The notes beneath the pieces were generated by a model that worked only from the letters and a program-made list of their open reading frames with translations, made no database searches and was not told the origin of the DNA. The position numbers were made by a program, and so were the translations under genes. This document shows positions 31,384 through 40,740 of a DNA stretch of 64,000 nt, piece by piece. The number at the start of each line of letters is the position of its first letter. Within the stretch, counting starts at the first letter, position 1. The stretch covers positions 496,001-560,000 of the forward strand of contig NZ_FPAB01000001.1 in assembly GCF_900116145.1 (NCBI RefSeq), written 5' to 3'. Origin of the DNA: Streptomyces harbinensis (GTDB lineage: Bacteria; Actinomycetota; Actinomycetes; Streptomycetales; Streptomycetaceae).

Positions 31384-32012
31384 CGCCCGGGATACTGCGG
31401 TCGCTGCCGCAGGTGTCGCCCGTGGTGCCACTGGCGGCGGAGGAGGCCGAGCAGGCGTCGGTCGGGCTGCCGTCGCTGTTCCTGCTGGTGCTGGTGGGGT
31501 CGCTGGTGCCGGTGATACCGACGGGCGCGCTGGTCAGTTCGGCGGGTGTGGTGGCGTTCCACCACAGTGATCCGGTGGTGTTCACGGCGCTGGTGTTCGC
31601 GGCGGCGTCCCTGGCGGCGTTCTGCGGGGATCTGCTGCTGTTCGCGCTGGGCCGGGGCGGCACGCGCTGGCTGCGGCGGCTGCGCGAGCAGGCCGCGCCG
31701 GGCGCGGTGCGGCGCGCCCAGCGGCAGCTGGCGGAGCGGGGGACGGTGGTGCTGGTGGTGTCCCGGCTGGTGCCCGGGGGCCGGATCCCGGTGATGCTGG
31801 CGGCGCTGCTGACCCGGATGCCGGTGGCGGCGTACGCGCGCGGCTGCTTCCCGGCGGCGCTGGCGTGGGCGGCGACGTACCAGCTGATCGGACTGCTGGG
31901 CGGGGCGCTGTTCCCGCACCCGTGGCAGGGGGTGCTGGCGGCGGTGGCGCTGGCCCTGCTCTTCGCGGCGGCCCCGCACCTGTGGCGGCGGGGCACGGCG
32001 GGGGCCGGCTGA
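31380..32012 (+). CDS. DedA/SNARE-associated (VTT-domain) membrane protein
   Basis: 210 residues, four to five membrane helices. SLVPVIPTGALVSSAGVVAF and the re-entrant-loop segment VVLVVSRLVPGGRIPVMLAALLTRMP correspond to the two VTT-domain signatures with the conserved Arg of the F/Y-x-x-R and P-G-x-R motifs. DedA proteins act in envelope homeostasis and lipid-carrier flipping. Translationally coupled to the MBL-fold gene. Confidence 0.85.
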   Translation: MTPGILRSLPQVSPVVPLAAEEAEQASVGLPSLFLLVLVGSLVPVIPTGALVSSAGVVAFHHSDPVVFTALVFAAASLAAFCGDLLLFALGRGGTRWLRRLREQAAPGAVRRAQRQLAERGTVVLVVSRLVPGGRIPVMLAALLTRMPVAAYARGCFPAALAWAATYQLIGLLGGALFPHPWQGVLAAVALALLFAAAPHLWRRGTAGAG

Positions 32013-32050
32013 CACCGGTCCGGAGCGGCCGGGACGCGGGGCCGGGCGCC

Positions 32051-32359
32051 TCAGGACGGGACGCCGGTGCGGACGCCCTCGGCGAACACGATGCGCAGCC
32101 GCATGGCGCCCTCCCGGATCTCCCGGGCGCGGGTGTACTCGGGCGAGTCGTACCACTCCCGGATCCGCGCCATGCCGGGGAACTCGATGACGATCAGCCG
32201 GGCCGAGTCCCAGTTCCCCTCGACCGGCCCCGGTGTCGGTCCGCCCACCAGGTACCGGCCGCCGTAGCGGGCGATGGACGGGATCGCCACCTCGCTGTAG
32301 GCGACGGCGGCCTCCTCGTCGTCCAGGCTCTCGACATCGACGATCACATAGGCGGGCAT
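32051..32359 (-). CDS. DUF1330 family protein
   Basis: 102 residues, complete. MPAYVIVDVESLDDEEAAVAYSEVAIPSI-type opening, YGGRYLVGG and RLIVIEFPGMARIREWYDSPEY are the DUF1330 (ferredoxin-like, dimeric alpha/beta barrel) signature. Function unknown. It is divergent from a TetR gene across an 85-bp spacer with a palindromic operator, so the TetR protein probably controls it. Confidence 0.9.
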   Translation of the reverse strand: MPAYVIVDVESLDDEEAAVAYSEVAIPSIARYGGRYLVGGPTPGPVEGNWDSARLIVIEFPGMARIREWYDSPEYTRAREIREGAMRLRIVFAEGVRTGVPS

Positions 32360-32387
32360 GCGCGCTCCCTCTCCACCAGAGACTTAC

Positions 32388-32400
32388 TACACGGCGTGTA
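32388..32400. promoter_or_regulatory. TetR operator between DUF1330 and TetR genes
   Basis: TACACG-G-CGTGTA is a perfect 6-bp inverted repeat with one central base, extended outwards by AC/CT-type imperfect symmetry. It lies 29 bp from the DUF1330 start and 45 bp from the TetR start. Confidence 0.65.
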
Positions 32401-32444
32401 CTTTTACCTCACTGAGGATGAACGCAACGCTGTAACCTGTCAAG

Positions 32445-33164
32445 GTGAGCGAGCAGACCACGACCATGACCCGCAGGGAGCGGCTGCGGGCCGAGACCAC
32501 CCGGGAGATCACGGCGATCGCCCTGGCGCAGCTGGCCGAGGACGGCCCCGGGGCGATCTCGCTGCGCGGCATCGCCCGGGAGATGGGCATGACGCCCCGG
32601 GCCATCTACAGCTACTTCGCCACCCGCGACGAGCTGATCACCGCGCTGACCGGCGGCATCGCGACCGACCTGGCCGACACCCTGGAGGCCGCCCGGGACG
32701 CGGTGCCCACCGCCGACACCGGCGGCCGGCTGCTGGCCTGGGCGCTGGCCACCCGCGCGTGGGCCCTGGCCAACCCCCAGGGTTTCCGGCTCTTCTTCGG
32801 CGACCCGGTGCCCGGCTACCAGCCGCCGGAGGACGGCCCGGTGGAGCGCGCCTCGCGCCGGATCTGCGGCGGCCTCACCCGCCTGGTCGCCGACGCCTGG
32901 CCACTGGCCGGCCGCCATCAGCCGGCCGACGTCAGCTGGTCGGACTTCCCCCCGGCGTTCTTCGCCAGGCTCCAGGACGAGGACGGCGCCGAGATCCCGC
33001 CCGCCGCAGCCGCGCTCGCGCTGCGGGTGTGGGGCCGGATGCACGGCCTGGTCGCCCTGGAGATCCACGGCCACATCGGCGCGGTCGTCCACGACCCAGC
33101 CGCCCTGTACCGCACGGACATGCTCGACCTGATCGGCTCGCTGGGCCTGACCCCACCGGACTGA
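32445..33164 (+). CDS. TetR family regulator with WHG domain
   Basis: 239 residues. HTH: REITAIALAQLAEDGPGAISLRGIAREMGMTPRAIYSYF (read in two parts). The C-terminal half, from AWALANPQGFRLFFGDPVPGY to the WGRMHGLVALEIHGH motif, is the WHG domain typical of one TetR subgroup. GTG 32445 or ATG 32466 may be the start; the former follows TCAAGG. Probable repressor of DUF1330 and itself through the palindrome at 32388. Confidence 0.87.
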   Translation: MSEQTTTMTRRERLRAETTREITAIALAQLAEDGPGAISLRGIAREMGMTPRAIYSYFATRDELITALTGGIATDLADTLEAARDAVPTADTGGRLLAWALATRAWALANPQGFRLFFGDPVPGYQPPEDGPVERASRRICGGLTRLVADAWPLAGRHQPADVSWSDFPPAFFARLQDEDGAEIPPAAAALALRVWGRMHGLVALEIHGHIGAVVHDPAALYRTDMLDLIGSLGLTPPD

Positions 33165-33198
33165 CGCCCCGCCACCGGCCGTACCCGGTACCGCCCCC

Positions 33199-34236
33199 CT
33201 AGAACCCGCGCGCCTCGCGGGCTCCCTCCTCCAGGACCCGGGACGCGCCCACCGGCAGGTCCCACAGGTCCTGGCGGGGCAGCCCCGCCGCGCCCCAGGC
33301 GGCCCGTACCCGGTCCAGCGGTTCCAGCGGCGGTTCGGAGGAGAGCAGGAACGTGCCCCAGTGCATCGGTGCCATCCGGGTGGCGCCCACGTCCTGGAAG
33401 GCGGCGACCGCCTCCTCCGGGTCGGTGTGCACCGGCTGCTGGAGCCGGCGCGGCGCGTACGCCCCGATCGGCAGCAGCGCCAGGTCGATCCCCGGGTAGC
33501 GGGCGCCGATCTCGGTGAACCAGTGCCCGTAGCCGGTGTCCCCGGCGAAGTACACCCGGCGCCCGGAGCGCGCGGTGAGCACCCAGCCGCCCCACAGCGT
33601 GCGGCAGGTGTCGTACAGGCCGCGCCGCGACCAGTGGTGGGCGGGCACGAAGTCGAACCGGACGGCGGCGGCCCGGCCGCCCGGCGCGGGCAGTTCTGCG
33701 GCCTCCCACCAGTCGAGTTCGGTGACCCGGATGAAGCCGCGCCGGCGGCACCACGGGGCAAGGCCGGCCGGTACGAACAGCGGGGTGGCGCGCGGCAGCC
33801 GTTTGAGGGTCGGCGCGTCCAGATGGTCGTAGTGGTTGTGCGAGATGACGACCGCGTCGACCGGCGGCAGAGCGTCCCAGGCCACCCCCGGCGGGGTGAC
33901 CCGGGCCGGGGTGCCGAGGATCTTGCGCGACCACACCGGGTCGGTGAGCACGGTGAGGCCGCCGATGCGGATCACCCAGCTGGCGTGCCCGGCCCAGGTG
34001 ACGGCCAGGACGCCGGGCTCGGCCTCGGGCAGCGGGGCGGGCGCGTACGGCAGTTCGCCGCCGCGCCGCAGCGCCTCCTGTTCCGGCCGCAGCCCGCCCA
34101 TCTCCCGGGCGGCGAGCACCAGGGCGGTCAGCCCGGGGCGGGGGCTGGTCAGCCGGTCCGCGAAGCTGCGCGGCCAGGTGCGGCGCTCGCCCAGCGGGCG
34201 CGGCGGGCGCTGGACGGGGGCGTGCGGTTCGGTCAT
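33199..34236 (-). CDS. MBL-fold hydrolase, NAPE-PLD/RomA-like
   Basis: 345 residues, ATG 34236. VTWAGHASWVIRIGGLTVLTDPVWS, the metal motif VVISHNHYDHLD, RRVYFAGDTGYGHWF and the distal histidine in MHWGTFLLSSEPPLEP define the N-acyl-phosphatidylethanolamine-phospholipase-D-like group. Family length is usual. Lipid phosphodiesterase activity is known for some members; the bacterial substrate is open. Divergent from the methyltransferase gene at 34386. Confidence 0.88.
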   Translation of the reverse strand: MTEPHAPVQRPPRPLGERRTWPRSFADRLTSPRPGLTALVLAAREMGGLRPEQEALRRGGELPYAPAPLPEAEPGVLAVTWAGHASWVIRIGGLTVLTDPVWSRKILGTPARVTPPGVAWDALPPVDAVVISHNHYDHLDAPTLKRLPRATPLFVPAGLAPWCRRRGFIRVTELDWWEAAELPAPGGRAAAVRFDFVPAHHWSRRGLYDTCRTLWGGWVLTARSGRRVYFAGDTGYGHWFTEIGARYPGIDLALLPIGAYAPRRLQQPVHTDPEEAVAAFQDVGATRMAPMHWGTFLLSSEPPLEPLDRVRAAWGAAGLPRQDLWDLPVGASRVLEEGAREARGF

Positions 34237-34385
34237 ACGGGGCCTCCCGGGTGCTGTCTCCCATCCACGGTGAGGTGGCGCGGCACGGCAATCCCGGTGG
34301 TCCGTCACGGTGACACCCGAAGCGGTGCGTCCACGATACGGAATGCTCTTGCTCACCATCCGAGACGCCCGGCAGGCTGGGCGGC

Positions 34386-35198
34386 ATGCCGAACGACGCG
34401 ACGTACACCCATGGCCACCACGACTCGGTGCTGCGCTCGCACCGCTGGCGCACCGCCGAGAATTCCGCCGGGCATCTGCTCCCGGAACTGCGCCCGGGGC
34501 AGCGGCTGCTGGACGTGGGCTGCGGTCCCGGCACCATCAGCGCCGATCTGGCGGAGCGGGTGGCCGGGGACGGCGGCGAGGTGGTCGCGCTGGACGCGGC
34601 GCCCGGCGTACTGGAGCAGGCGCGCGCCGCCGCGAGCGCGCGCGGGGTGACCAACATCCGGTTCACCACGGGTGACGCGCTGGCGCTGGACTTCCCGGAC
34701 GGCGCCTTCGACGTCACCCACGCCCACCAGGTGCTCCAGCATCTCGCCGACCCGGTCGCGGCCCTGCGCGAGATGCGCCGGGTGACCCGGCCGGGCGGGG
34801 TGGTGGCGGTCCGGGACGCGGACTACGCGGCGATGACCTGGTACCCGGAGGTGCCGGGTCTCACGGAGTGGGCGGCGCTCTACCGCGCGGTGGCCCGGGC
34901 CAACGGCGGCGAACCGGACGCCGGACGCCGGCTGCTGTCCTGGGCGCGGCAGGCGGGTTTCACGGATGTCCGCTCCTCGGCCGGTGTCTGGACCTTCGCC
35001 ACCGAGGCGGAGCGCGCCTGGTGGAGCGATCTGTGGGCGGAACGCACCACCGCCTCCGCGTACGCCGACCGCGCGGTCTCCGGCGGGTACGCCACCCGCG
35101 CCGATCTGGAGCGCGTCGCGGCGTCCTGGCGGGAGTGGGGCCGCGCGGCGGACGGCTGGTTCGCGGTGCTGAACGGCGAGGCACTGTGCCGGGTGTGA
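34386..35198 (+). CDS. Class I SAM-dependent methyltransferase
   Basis: 270 residues. SAM motif I is LLDVGCGPGTISADLAERV, motif II VVALDAAPGVLEQAR, and FDVTHAHQVLQHLADPVAALREMRRVTRPGG follows, as in UbiE/methyltransf_11 proteins. The C-terminal third (EAERAWWSDLWAERTTAS) matches a common Streptomyces subgroup of unknown substrate. Monocistronic. Confidence 0.88.
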   Translation: MPNDATYTHGHHDSVLRSHRWRTAENSAGHLLPELRPGQRLLDVGCGPGTISADLAERVAGDGGEVVALDAAPGVLEQARAAASARGVTNIRFTTGDALALDFPDGAFDVTHAHQVLQHLADPVAALREMRRVTRPGGVVAVRDADYAAMTWYPEVPGLTEWAALYRAVARANGGEPDAGRRLLSWARQAGFTDVRSSAGVWTFATEAERAWWSDLWAERTTASAYADRAVSGGYATRADLERVAASWREWGRAADGWFAVLNGEALCRV

Positions 35199-35337
35199 CC
35201 CGCCGTCGTCCGGATTCCGGGGACCCGGCACGCGGGCCCGGCGCGGCCGGGCGGTCCTGACCGGCGTCCGCGTTCCGCCGTAGGGTCGGCTTGCGCCGGT
35301 GCGGAGGCCCGCCGGTGTGCGGCGGAGGAGGACCGGG

Positions 35338-35985
35338 ATGATCACGGACCGGGTGCGGGCGGACGCCCGCCGGCTGTGGACCTATCACCGCATGGGGCAC
35401 ACCCCGCGGCCGTGCGATGTGCTGATCGGACTGGGCAGCCACGACATCGGCGTCGCGGAGACCGCCGCCGCGCTGTATCTGCGGGGGCTGGCTCCCCTGG
35501 TGCTGTTCACCGGCGGGAACAGCCCGACCACCCGGCAGCGGATGCCGCGCGGCGAGGCCGTGCACTACCGCGAGCGTGCCCGGGAACTCGGGGTCCCCGA
35601 GGAGGCGATCCTCACCGAGCGGCGGGCGTCCCACACCGGGGAGAACATCGACTTCTCCCGGTCGCTGCTGCGCGAAGCCGGCCTCGCCGTCTCCTCCGTC
35701 CTGCTGGTCAGCAAGCCCTACGAGGAGCGCCGCGCGTACGCCACGGTGGGCAGGCGCTGGCCGGAGGTGACGGTCGTCAGCGCCTCGGCGCCGGTGACGT
35801 ACGAGGGGTACGCGGCGTCCCTCGGTGACGAGCGGCTGGTCATCGACATGCTGGTCGGCACCCTGCACCGGCTGCTGGTCTACCCGGCCAAGGGGTTCGT
35901 GGTCGCGATGCCCGTGCCGGAGGAGGTCCTGGCGGCGTTCGAGCGGCTGCGCGCGGCGGGGTTCACCAGCCGGATCACCGGATGA
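35338..35985 (+). CDS. YdcF/ElyC-type DUF218 protein
   Basis: 215 residues, ATG 35338 preceded by GGAGGAGGACCGGG. DVLIGLGSHDIGVAETAAALY, VLFTGGNSPTTRQR, HYRERARELGVPEEAILTE and SHTGENIDFSRSLL are the conserved DUF218 blocks (SanA/ElyC/YdcF). No signal peptide, so this is the cytoplasmic YdcF type, which binds SAM in E. coli. Role unknown. Confidence 0.88.
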   Translation: MITDRVRADARRLWTYHRMGHTPRPCDVLIGLGSHDIGVAETAAALYLRGLAPLVLFTGGNSPTTRQRMPRGEAVHYRERARELGVPEEAILTERRASHTGENIDFSRSLLREAGLAVSSVLLVSKPYEERRAYATVGRRWPEVTVVSASAPVTYEGYAASLGDERLVIDMLVGTLHRLLVYPAKGFVVAMPVPEEVLAAFERLRAAGFTSRITG

Positions 35986-36051
35986 CGCGCACGGCGGCAC
36001 CCGCCGCCTCCGGCCCCCGCCGCCCGTCGCGGGCGCTCAGCGCCGGGCCCG

Positions 36052-37974
36052 TCACAGATAGCCGGTGACCGGCCCCAGCGTGAGCAGTCCGCTGCCCGCG
36101 CCGGCCAGTTCCCCGGCGGCCGGGGCCAGCGCCGTCCGGGCCCGGTGCAGCGTCTCCAGGTCGCCGACGGCCGCCGCCGCCTTCGCCGTCAGGCACCACA
36201 TCGCCTCGTACAGCAGGTCCCGGGGTGGCGGCGGCAGGGCGCGCAGCGCGGCGGCGGCCTCGGTGTCCGCGCCCCGGGCGAGCAGCAGCAGCGGGCGGGT
36301 CCACGGGGCGTACGGCCCCCAGTCCGGCTCCTCCCCCGCTGCCGCCGGGTCCTCCCACGGCAGCCCGTGCCGGATCCGCAGACAGAGCAGGGCCAGCGGG
36401 AGCAGACCCCGTTCCAGACCGGGCATCCCGGCGCCGCTCAGCCGTTCCGCCGCCGCCCGGTACGCCGCCTCCGCCTCGGCCACCGGGCCGCGCTCCGCGC
36501 GTCTCAGCGCCGCGTACCACTGGGTGAACACCGCCACCAGCGGCCGGTCGTGCCGCTCCGCCAGCCGGTCGGCCGCCGCCGCGTGCCGGTCGGCACCGGG
36601 GAAGTCGCCGCGCGCGGCGTGCGCCTGCATCCGGATCAGATGGCCGAGGATCTCGTAGGCGGGCAGCCCGTGCCGGGCGGCGAGCGCGACCAGTTCGGCG
36701 CCGATCCCGTCCCGCCGCCCGGCCAGCCCGGCCCGGTCGAAGGTCTGCATGAACAGGCCGTTCAGCGCGAACGCCAGCAGCCGCGCGTCGCCCAGCTCGC
36801 GGGCGAGCGCCACCGCCTCCCGGGCGGCCACCCCGGCGCGTTCCGTGGGCGCGCCGCGCACCTCCACGGCGATGGTGGCCAGCAGCCGGGCCCGCGCGGC
36901 CGGGGCGGCGTCCGGCGGCAGCGCGGCCAGCGTCCGCTCGGCCGCCGCCACCACCCGGGCGGCCTGCTCCGGGTCGTCCACCCGGGTCCAGATCGCCGGT
37001 ACGTCGTACGCGCCGATCACCCGTGCCGTCAGTTCCGGGTCGCCCAGTTCCTCCGCCGCCGCGACGGCCGACGGCCGGTGGCCGCGCGCGGCCAGCAGCC
37101 CCGCGCCGCCGGTGAGCGCCAGCTCCCGCAGCAGGCCGACCGTCGACTCCAGCCGGGCCCGGGAGCCGCCGGCCACCGTACGGTCGTACGCGGCGGCCGT
37201 CTCCTCCCACACCCGCTCCACCGTGCCGCCGCCCGCCAGCGAGCCGGCCTGGGCCAGGATGTCCGCCTCCAGCCGGCGCAGCGCCGGGCCCGGGTCCACG
37301 CCCAGCTGCTCCACCAGCAGCGTGCGGGCCCGGCGCAGCACGGCCAGCGCGTCGCCCTGCCGTCCGCTGCGGTACAGGGCCAGGGCCAGCAGCCGCCAGC
37401 CGTCCTCCCGCCAGGGGTGCTCGGTGACGTGCGCGTCCAGGTCGGGGACGGCCTCGGCCGCGCTGCCCCGGTCCAGCAGCAGCGCGGCGCGGCGTTCGAC
37501 GGCGTGCAGCCGCAGCTCGCCCAGCCGGGTGCGCTCGGCGCGGGCCCACGGGGCGTCGGCGACATCCGCGTAAGCCGGTCCGCGCCACAGGGCCAGGGCC
37601 GCGGCCAGCGCGTCCGGGGTGGTGGCGGCGGCGACCGCCGAGGAGAACCGCTCGGCGTCCACCGTCCCCGGGTCGGCGCGCAGCGCGTACCCGGGGCCCT
37701 CGGTCACCAGCAGCCGGGCGGGGGTGCGGGGCGGGCGGTCCGGCTCCAGCGCGCGGCGCAGTGCGGCGACGAAGGTGCGCAGGGCCGGTACGGCGCCGGC
37801 TGGCGGCTCGTCCTCCCACAGGTCGGCGACCAGCCGGGGAACGGGGACGACGCGGCGGCGGGCGACGAGCAGCCGGGCGAGAACGGCACGGTGCCGGGGC
37901 CCCTTGAGCGGGATCGGGCGCCCGGCGGCGTCCCGCGCCGTGACCGGCCCCAGCACCTCGAACTCGACCCGCAC
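36052..37974 (-). CDS. BTAD domain transcriptional regulator (SARP-like N-terminus)
   Basis: 640 residues. MRVEFEVLGPV and LKGPRHRAVLARLLVARRRVVPVPRLVADLW form the OmpR-type winged HTH (residues 1-95); the BTAD follows to ~245 (RGPAYADVADAPWARAER, WREDGWRLLALALYRSGRQGDALAVLRRAR, LGVDPGPALRRLEADIL). The C-terminal ~390 residues are helical, TPR-like, with no NTPase motifs. It is divergent from the hydrolase gene at 38074, which it may control. SARPs often govern antibiotic clusters, but none is in the window. Confidence 0.87.
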   Translation of the reverse strand: MRVEFEVLGPVTARDAAGRPIPLKGPRHRAVLARLLVARRRVVPVPRLVADLWEDEPPAGAVPALRTFVAALRRALEPDRPPRTPARLLVTEGPGYALRADPGTVDAERFSSAVAAATTPDALAAALALWRGPAYADVADAPWARAERTRLGELRLHAVERRAALLLDRGSAAEAVPDLDAHVTEHPWREDGWRLLALALYRSGRQGDALAVLRRARTLLVEQLGVDPGPALRRLEADILAQAGSLAGGGTVERVWEETAAAYDRTVAGGSRARLESTVGLLRELALTGGAGLLAARGHRPSAVAAAEELGDPELTARVIGAYDVPAIWTRVDDPEQAARVVAAAERTLAALPPDAAPAARARLLATIAVEVRGAPTERAGVAAREAVALARELGDARLLAFALNGLFMQTFDRAGLAGRRDGIGAELVALAARHGLPAYEILGHLIRMQAHAARGDFPGADRHAAAADRLAERHDRPLVAVFTQWYAALRRAERGPVAEAEAAYRAAAERLSGAGMPGLERGLLPLALLCLRIRHGLPWEDPAAAGEEPDWGPYAPWTRPLLLLARGADTEAAAALRALPPPPRDLLYEAMWCLTAKAAAAVGDLETLHRARTALAPAAGELAGAGSGLLTLGPVTGYL

Positions 37975-38073
37975 CCGTTCACCGTACTCATCGGCTGCTC
38001 ATTCGCGCCGTGGAGGGTCGAAGACGTCGGGTCCCGCGGGACACCAGCGCAGCACGGATGGGAAGTGAGTGAC

Positions 38074-38946
38074 ATGACGGAGACCGTCATCGAGGGGTTC
38101 GGGTACCGGCGGGTCCGGGTCGCGGAGGGGGTGGAGCTGAACACGGCGGTCGGCGGCTCGGGGCCGCCCCTCGTGCTGCTGCACGGGTTTCCGCAGACGC
38201 ATCTGATGTGGCGGCACGTGGCCGCCGAGCTGGCGGCGGACCACACGGTCATCTGCCCCGACCTGCGCGGGTACGGGGACAGCGACAAGCCGGTGGGCGG
38301 GGACTACTCCAAGCGCGCCATGGCCGCCGACACGGTGGCGCTGGCCAGGGCGCTGGGGCACGAGAGGTTCGCGCTGGCCGGGCACGACCGGGGCGCGCTG
38401 GTCGCCTTCCGGGCCGGGCTCGACCACCCGGGGGCGATCAGCCATCTGGCGGTGCTGGATGTGCTGCCGACCCTGGACATGTGGGAGGCGATGCACGGGG
38501 TGAGCGCGGCGGTCGGCTTCCATCTGTATCTGATGGCGCAGCCGCCGGGGCTGCCCGAGCAGCTGATCAAGGGCGCCCCCGACGCGTTCTTCGGGTACTT
38601 CCTCGACGGCTGGGCGGGCGACGCGTCGGCGATCCCGGGGCCGGTGCGGGCCGCCTACCTGGACGCGTGCCGGGCGTCCGTCGATTCCATCGTGGCGGAC
38701 TACCGGGCGTCGGCCGGGGCCGATCTCGACCACGACCGGGCCGACCGGGCGGCGGGCAACCGGCTGCGGATGCCGGTGACCGTGCTCCAGCAGGACTGGG
38801 GCGCGGCCCTGGGCTACGACGCGGCGGCGCTGTGGGGGGCGTGGGCGGCGGATCTGCGGCACGAGACGGTGGGCTGGGGCCACTTCATGGCGGAGGAGGC
38901 GCCGGCCGGGGTGGCGGCCCGGCTGCGGGAACTGCTCGCCCGCTGA
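38074..38946 (+). CDS. Alpha/beta hydrolase, haloacetate-dehalogenase-like
   Basis: 290 residues, ATG 38074 preceded by GGAAGTGAG. LVLLHGFPQTHLMWRHVA (oxyanion loop), PDLRGYGDSDKP, the nucleophile elbow GHDRGALVAF with Asp in place of Ser, and GWGHFMAEEAP (catalytic His). The HDRG elbow and the E-E-A-P ending are typical of fluoroacetate/haloacetate dehalogenases, closely related to epoxide hydrolases. Divergent from the BTAD regulator. Confidence 0.85.
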   Translation: MTETVIEGFGYRRVRVAEGVELNTAVGGSGPPLVLLHGFPQTHLMWRHVAAELAADHTVICPDLRGYGDSDKPVGGDYSKRAMAADTVALARALGHERFALAGHDRGALVAFRAGLDHPGAISHLAVLDVLPTLDMWEAMHGVSAAVGFHLYLMAQPPGLPEQLIKGAPDAFFGYFLDGWAGDASAIPGPVRAAYLDACRASVDSIVADYRASAGADLDHDRADRAAGNRLRMPVTVLQQDWGAALGYDAAALWGAWAADLRHETVGWGHFMAEEAPAGVAARLRELLAR

Positions 38947-38965
38947 ACGCGGCCCGTGGCGGGCC

Positions 38966-39574
38966 TCAGCCCGGGTCCTTGCGCAGGCACCAGGTGCGGG
39001 GGCCGTCGTCGGGGAGGGGGACGTCGGCGGTGACGCGGAAGCCGAGCCGCTCGTAGAACCTGAGGTTCCGCTCGTCCGAGGTCTCCAGGAACGCCGGCAG
39101 GCCCGCCGCCCCGGCCTCCTGGAGCCCGGGGAGCAGTACGGCGCGGCCCAGGCCCCGGCCCTGTGCCTCGGGGGCGGTGGCCACCGTCTCCAGGAACCAG
39201 CCGGGTTCCTGCGGCCGGTGGGGGGCGAGGGCCGCTTCCGCCGAGGCGTAGGCGGCGGCCCGGTCGCCGCTCAGTTCGGCGAAGACCGGCGCGAGCGCGG
39301 CGAAGGCGGGCGTGGGGTCCTGGCCGGGGACGGCCCAGACGGCCACGGCGCGGCCCTCCTCGGCGACCCACACCCGGCCGTACTCCCGGCCGATGCGGGT
39401 CAGGCAGAGCTCCTGGAATCGCCGGATCCGCTCCCGGTGGCCGTCCGCGGCGATGACGTGCCGGGTGAAGGGGTAGTCGGCGAAGGCCCGGGCGAGGGTG
39501 TCGACGGCGGTGGGGACGTCGGCGTCCGTGAGGGGGCGTACGGCGGGGGTGCGGGGGTCGTGCGGTGTGCTCAC
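38966..39574 (-). CDS. GNAT family N-acetyltransferase
   Basis: 202 residues from GTG 39574. FLETVATAPEAQGRGLGRAVLLPGLQEA is the acetyl-CoA-binding region (Q-G-R-G-L-G), followed by LETSDERNLRFYERLGFRVTADVPLPD. The domain fills the protein and resembles Streptomyces GNATs of unknown substrate. It converges on the dehalogenase-like gene with 19 bp between stops. Confidence 0.87.
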   Translation of the reverse strand: MSTPHDPRTPAVRPLTDADVPTAVDTLARAFADYPFTRHVIAADGHRERIRRFQELCLTRIGREYGRVWVAEEGRAVAVWAVPGQDPTPAFAALAPVFAELSGDRAAAYASAEAALAPHRPQEPGWFLETVATAPEAQGRGLGRAVLLPGLQEAGAAGLPAFLETSDERNLRFYERLGFRVTADVPLPDDGPRTWCLRKDPG

Positions 39575-39694
39575 CCGGCCATCCTCGCCACGGACCGGCC
39601 CGGCGGCAAACACTTTTGCCTGAGCCCGCAGCGCACCGGCCCGCCCGGGGTTCACGCCGCCCGCAGCACGGTGAGCGCGGTGCGGCGAACGCGC

Positions 39695-39730
39695 GGAGCC
39701 GCGCCCTCCATGGCCGGAAGGCGCGGCTCC
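39695..39730 (-). terminator. Terminator hairpin of the polyol operon
   Basis: GGAGCCGCGCC (39695-39705) and GGCGCGGCTCC (39720-39730) form a perfect 11-bp stem with a 14-nt loop, 20 bp beyond the dehydrogenase stop on the minus strand. Confidence 0.75.
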
Positions 39731-39750
39731 ATACGTGAGCGTCCCGCGGG

Positions 39751-40740
39751 TTACGGGGTCACCACGGTCTTGCGGCCCACGCCCTTGGCGAACTGGTCCA
39801 GCGCCTGCGGGTACTGGTCCAGCGGCAGCCGGTCGCTGATGAAGACCTGCGGGTCCAGGATGCCGGTGGCGAACAGGTCGGCGGCCCGCTCGTAGCTGTG
39901 CAGCACGGCCATCGAGCCGGTGATGGTGATCTCCTGGTTGTAGATCTTGTACGGCTCGATGGTGGCGGTGGTCGCGTAGTCCGCGACACCGAACTGGAGG
40001 AAGGTGCCGGCCTTCGCGACCCGGCCGAGCCCGTCCTGGATGGCGGCGGCGTTGCCGGTGGCGTCGATGACGATCTCCCAGCCCTGCGGCCGGTCCAGTT
40101 CGTCCGCCGAGACGGCCGCCGCGCTGACGCCGAGCGTGCGGGCGGTGGCCAGCCGCTCGGGGTTGATGTCGACGATGTCCACGCCGCTGGCGCCGGTGCG
40201 CTTGGCCAGCTCCAGCATCATCAGGCCCATGGTGCCCGAGCCGTAGATCAGCACCCGGGCGCCGAGCACCGAGTTCATCACGTCGTAGCCGCGCACCGCG
40301 CAGGACAGCGGCTCGATCAGCGCCGCGTCCTGGGTGCTGACGTGCTCGGGCAGCTTGACGCAGTTGGCGACCGGCGCGACCGCGTACTCGGCGGCGCCGC
40401 CGGGGACCGAGACGCCGATGGCGCCCCAGCGCTCGCACATGTTGGCGTGGCCGTTGCGGCAGTAGCGGCACTCGTAGCAGTACAGCGACGGGTCGACGGC
40501 CACCCGGTCGCCGATGGCGACCTCGGTGACGTCCTTGCCGATGCCGACGACCTCACCCGCGAACTCGTGGCCCGGGATGATCGGCAGGGTCGGGGCGAAC
40601 TCGCCCTGAAGGATGTGCAGATCGGTGCCGCACAGCCCGCAGGCCGCCACCTCCACCACCACGTCGCGCGGCCCCGGGGTGGGGTCGGGAACGGTGGTCA
40701 GGGAGACCTTGCCCACGGACTCGATGAGTGCGGCTTTCAC
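39751..40740 (-). CDS. Zinc-dependent sorbitol/alcohol dehydrogenase
   Basis: 329 residues from GTG 40740, overlapping the permease stop. Catalytic-zinc CGLCGTDLHIL and GHEFAGEVV, structural-zinc CYECRYCRNGHANMC with four cysteines, and the Rossmann YGSGTMGLMMLELAKRTGA define a polyol-type MDR dehydrogenase (sorbitol/threonine/galactitol group). It ends the operon with the binding protein and permeases, so it probably oxidises the imported polyol or sugar with NAD+. Confidence 0.9.
   Translation of the reverse strand: MKAALIESVGKVSLTTVPDPTPGPRDVVVEVAACGLCGTDLHILQGEFAPTLPIIPGHEFAGEVVGIGKDVTEVAIGDRVAVDPSLYCYECRYCRNGHANMCERWGAIGVSVPGGAAEYAVAPVANCVKLPEHVSTQDAALIEPLSCAVRGYDVMNSVLGARVLIYGSGTMGLMMLELAKRTGASGVDIVDINPERLATARTLGVSAAAVSADELDRPQGWEIVIDATGNAAAIQDGLGRVAKAGTFLQFGVADYATTATIEPYKIYNQEITITGSMAVLHSYERAADLFATGILDPQVFISDRLPLDQYPQALDQFAKGVGRKTVVTP

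Noticed and set aside
36052-37974. BTAD regulator taken as a sign of an antibiotic gene cluster
   Set aside because: No polyketide, peptide, terpene or other core biosynthetic genes lie in the window.
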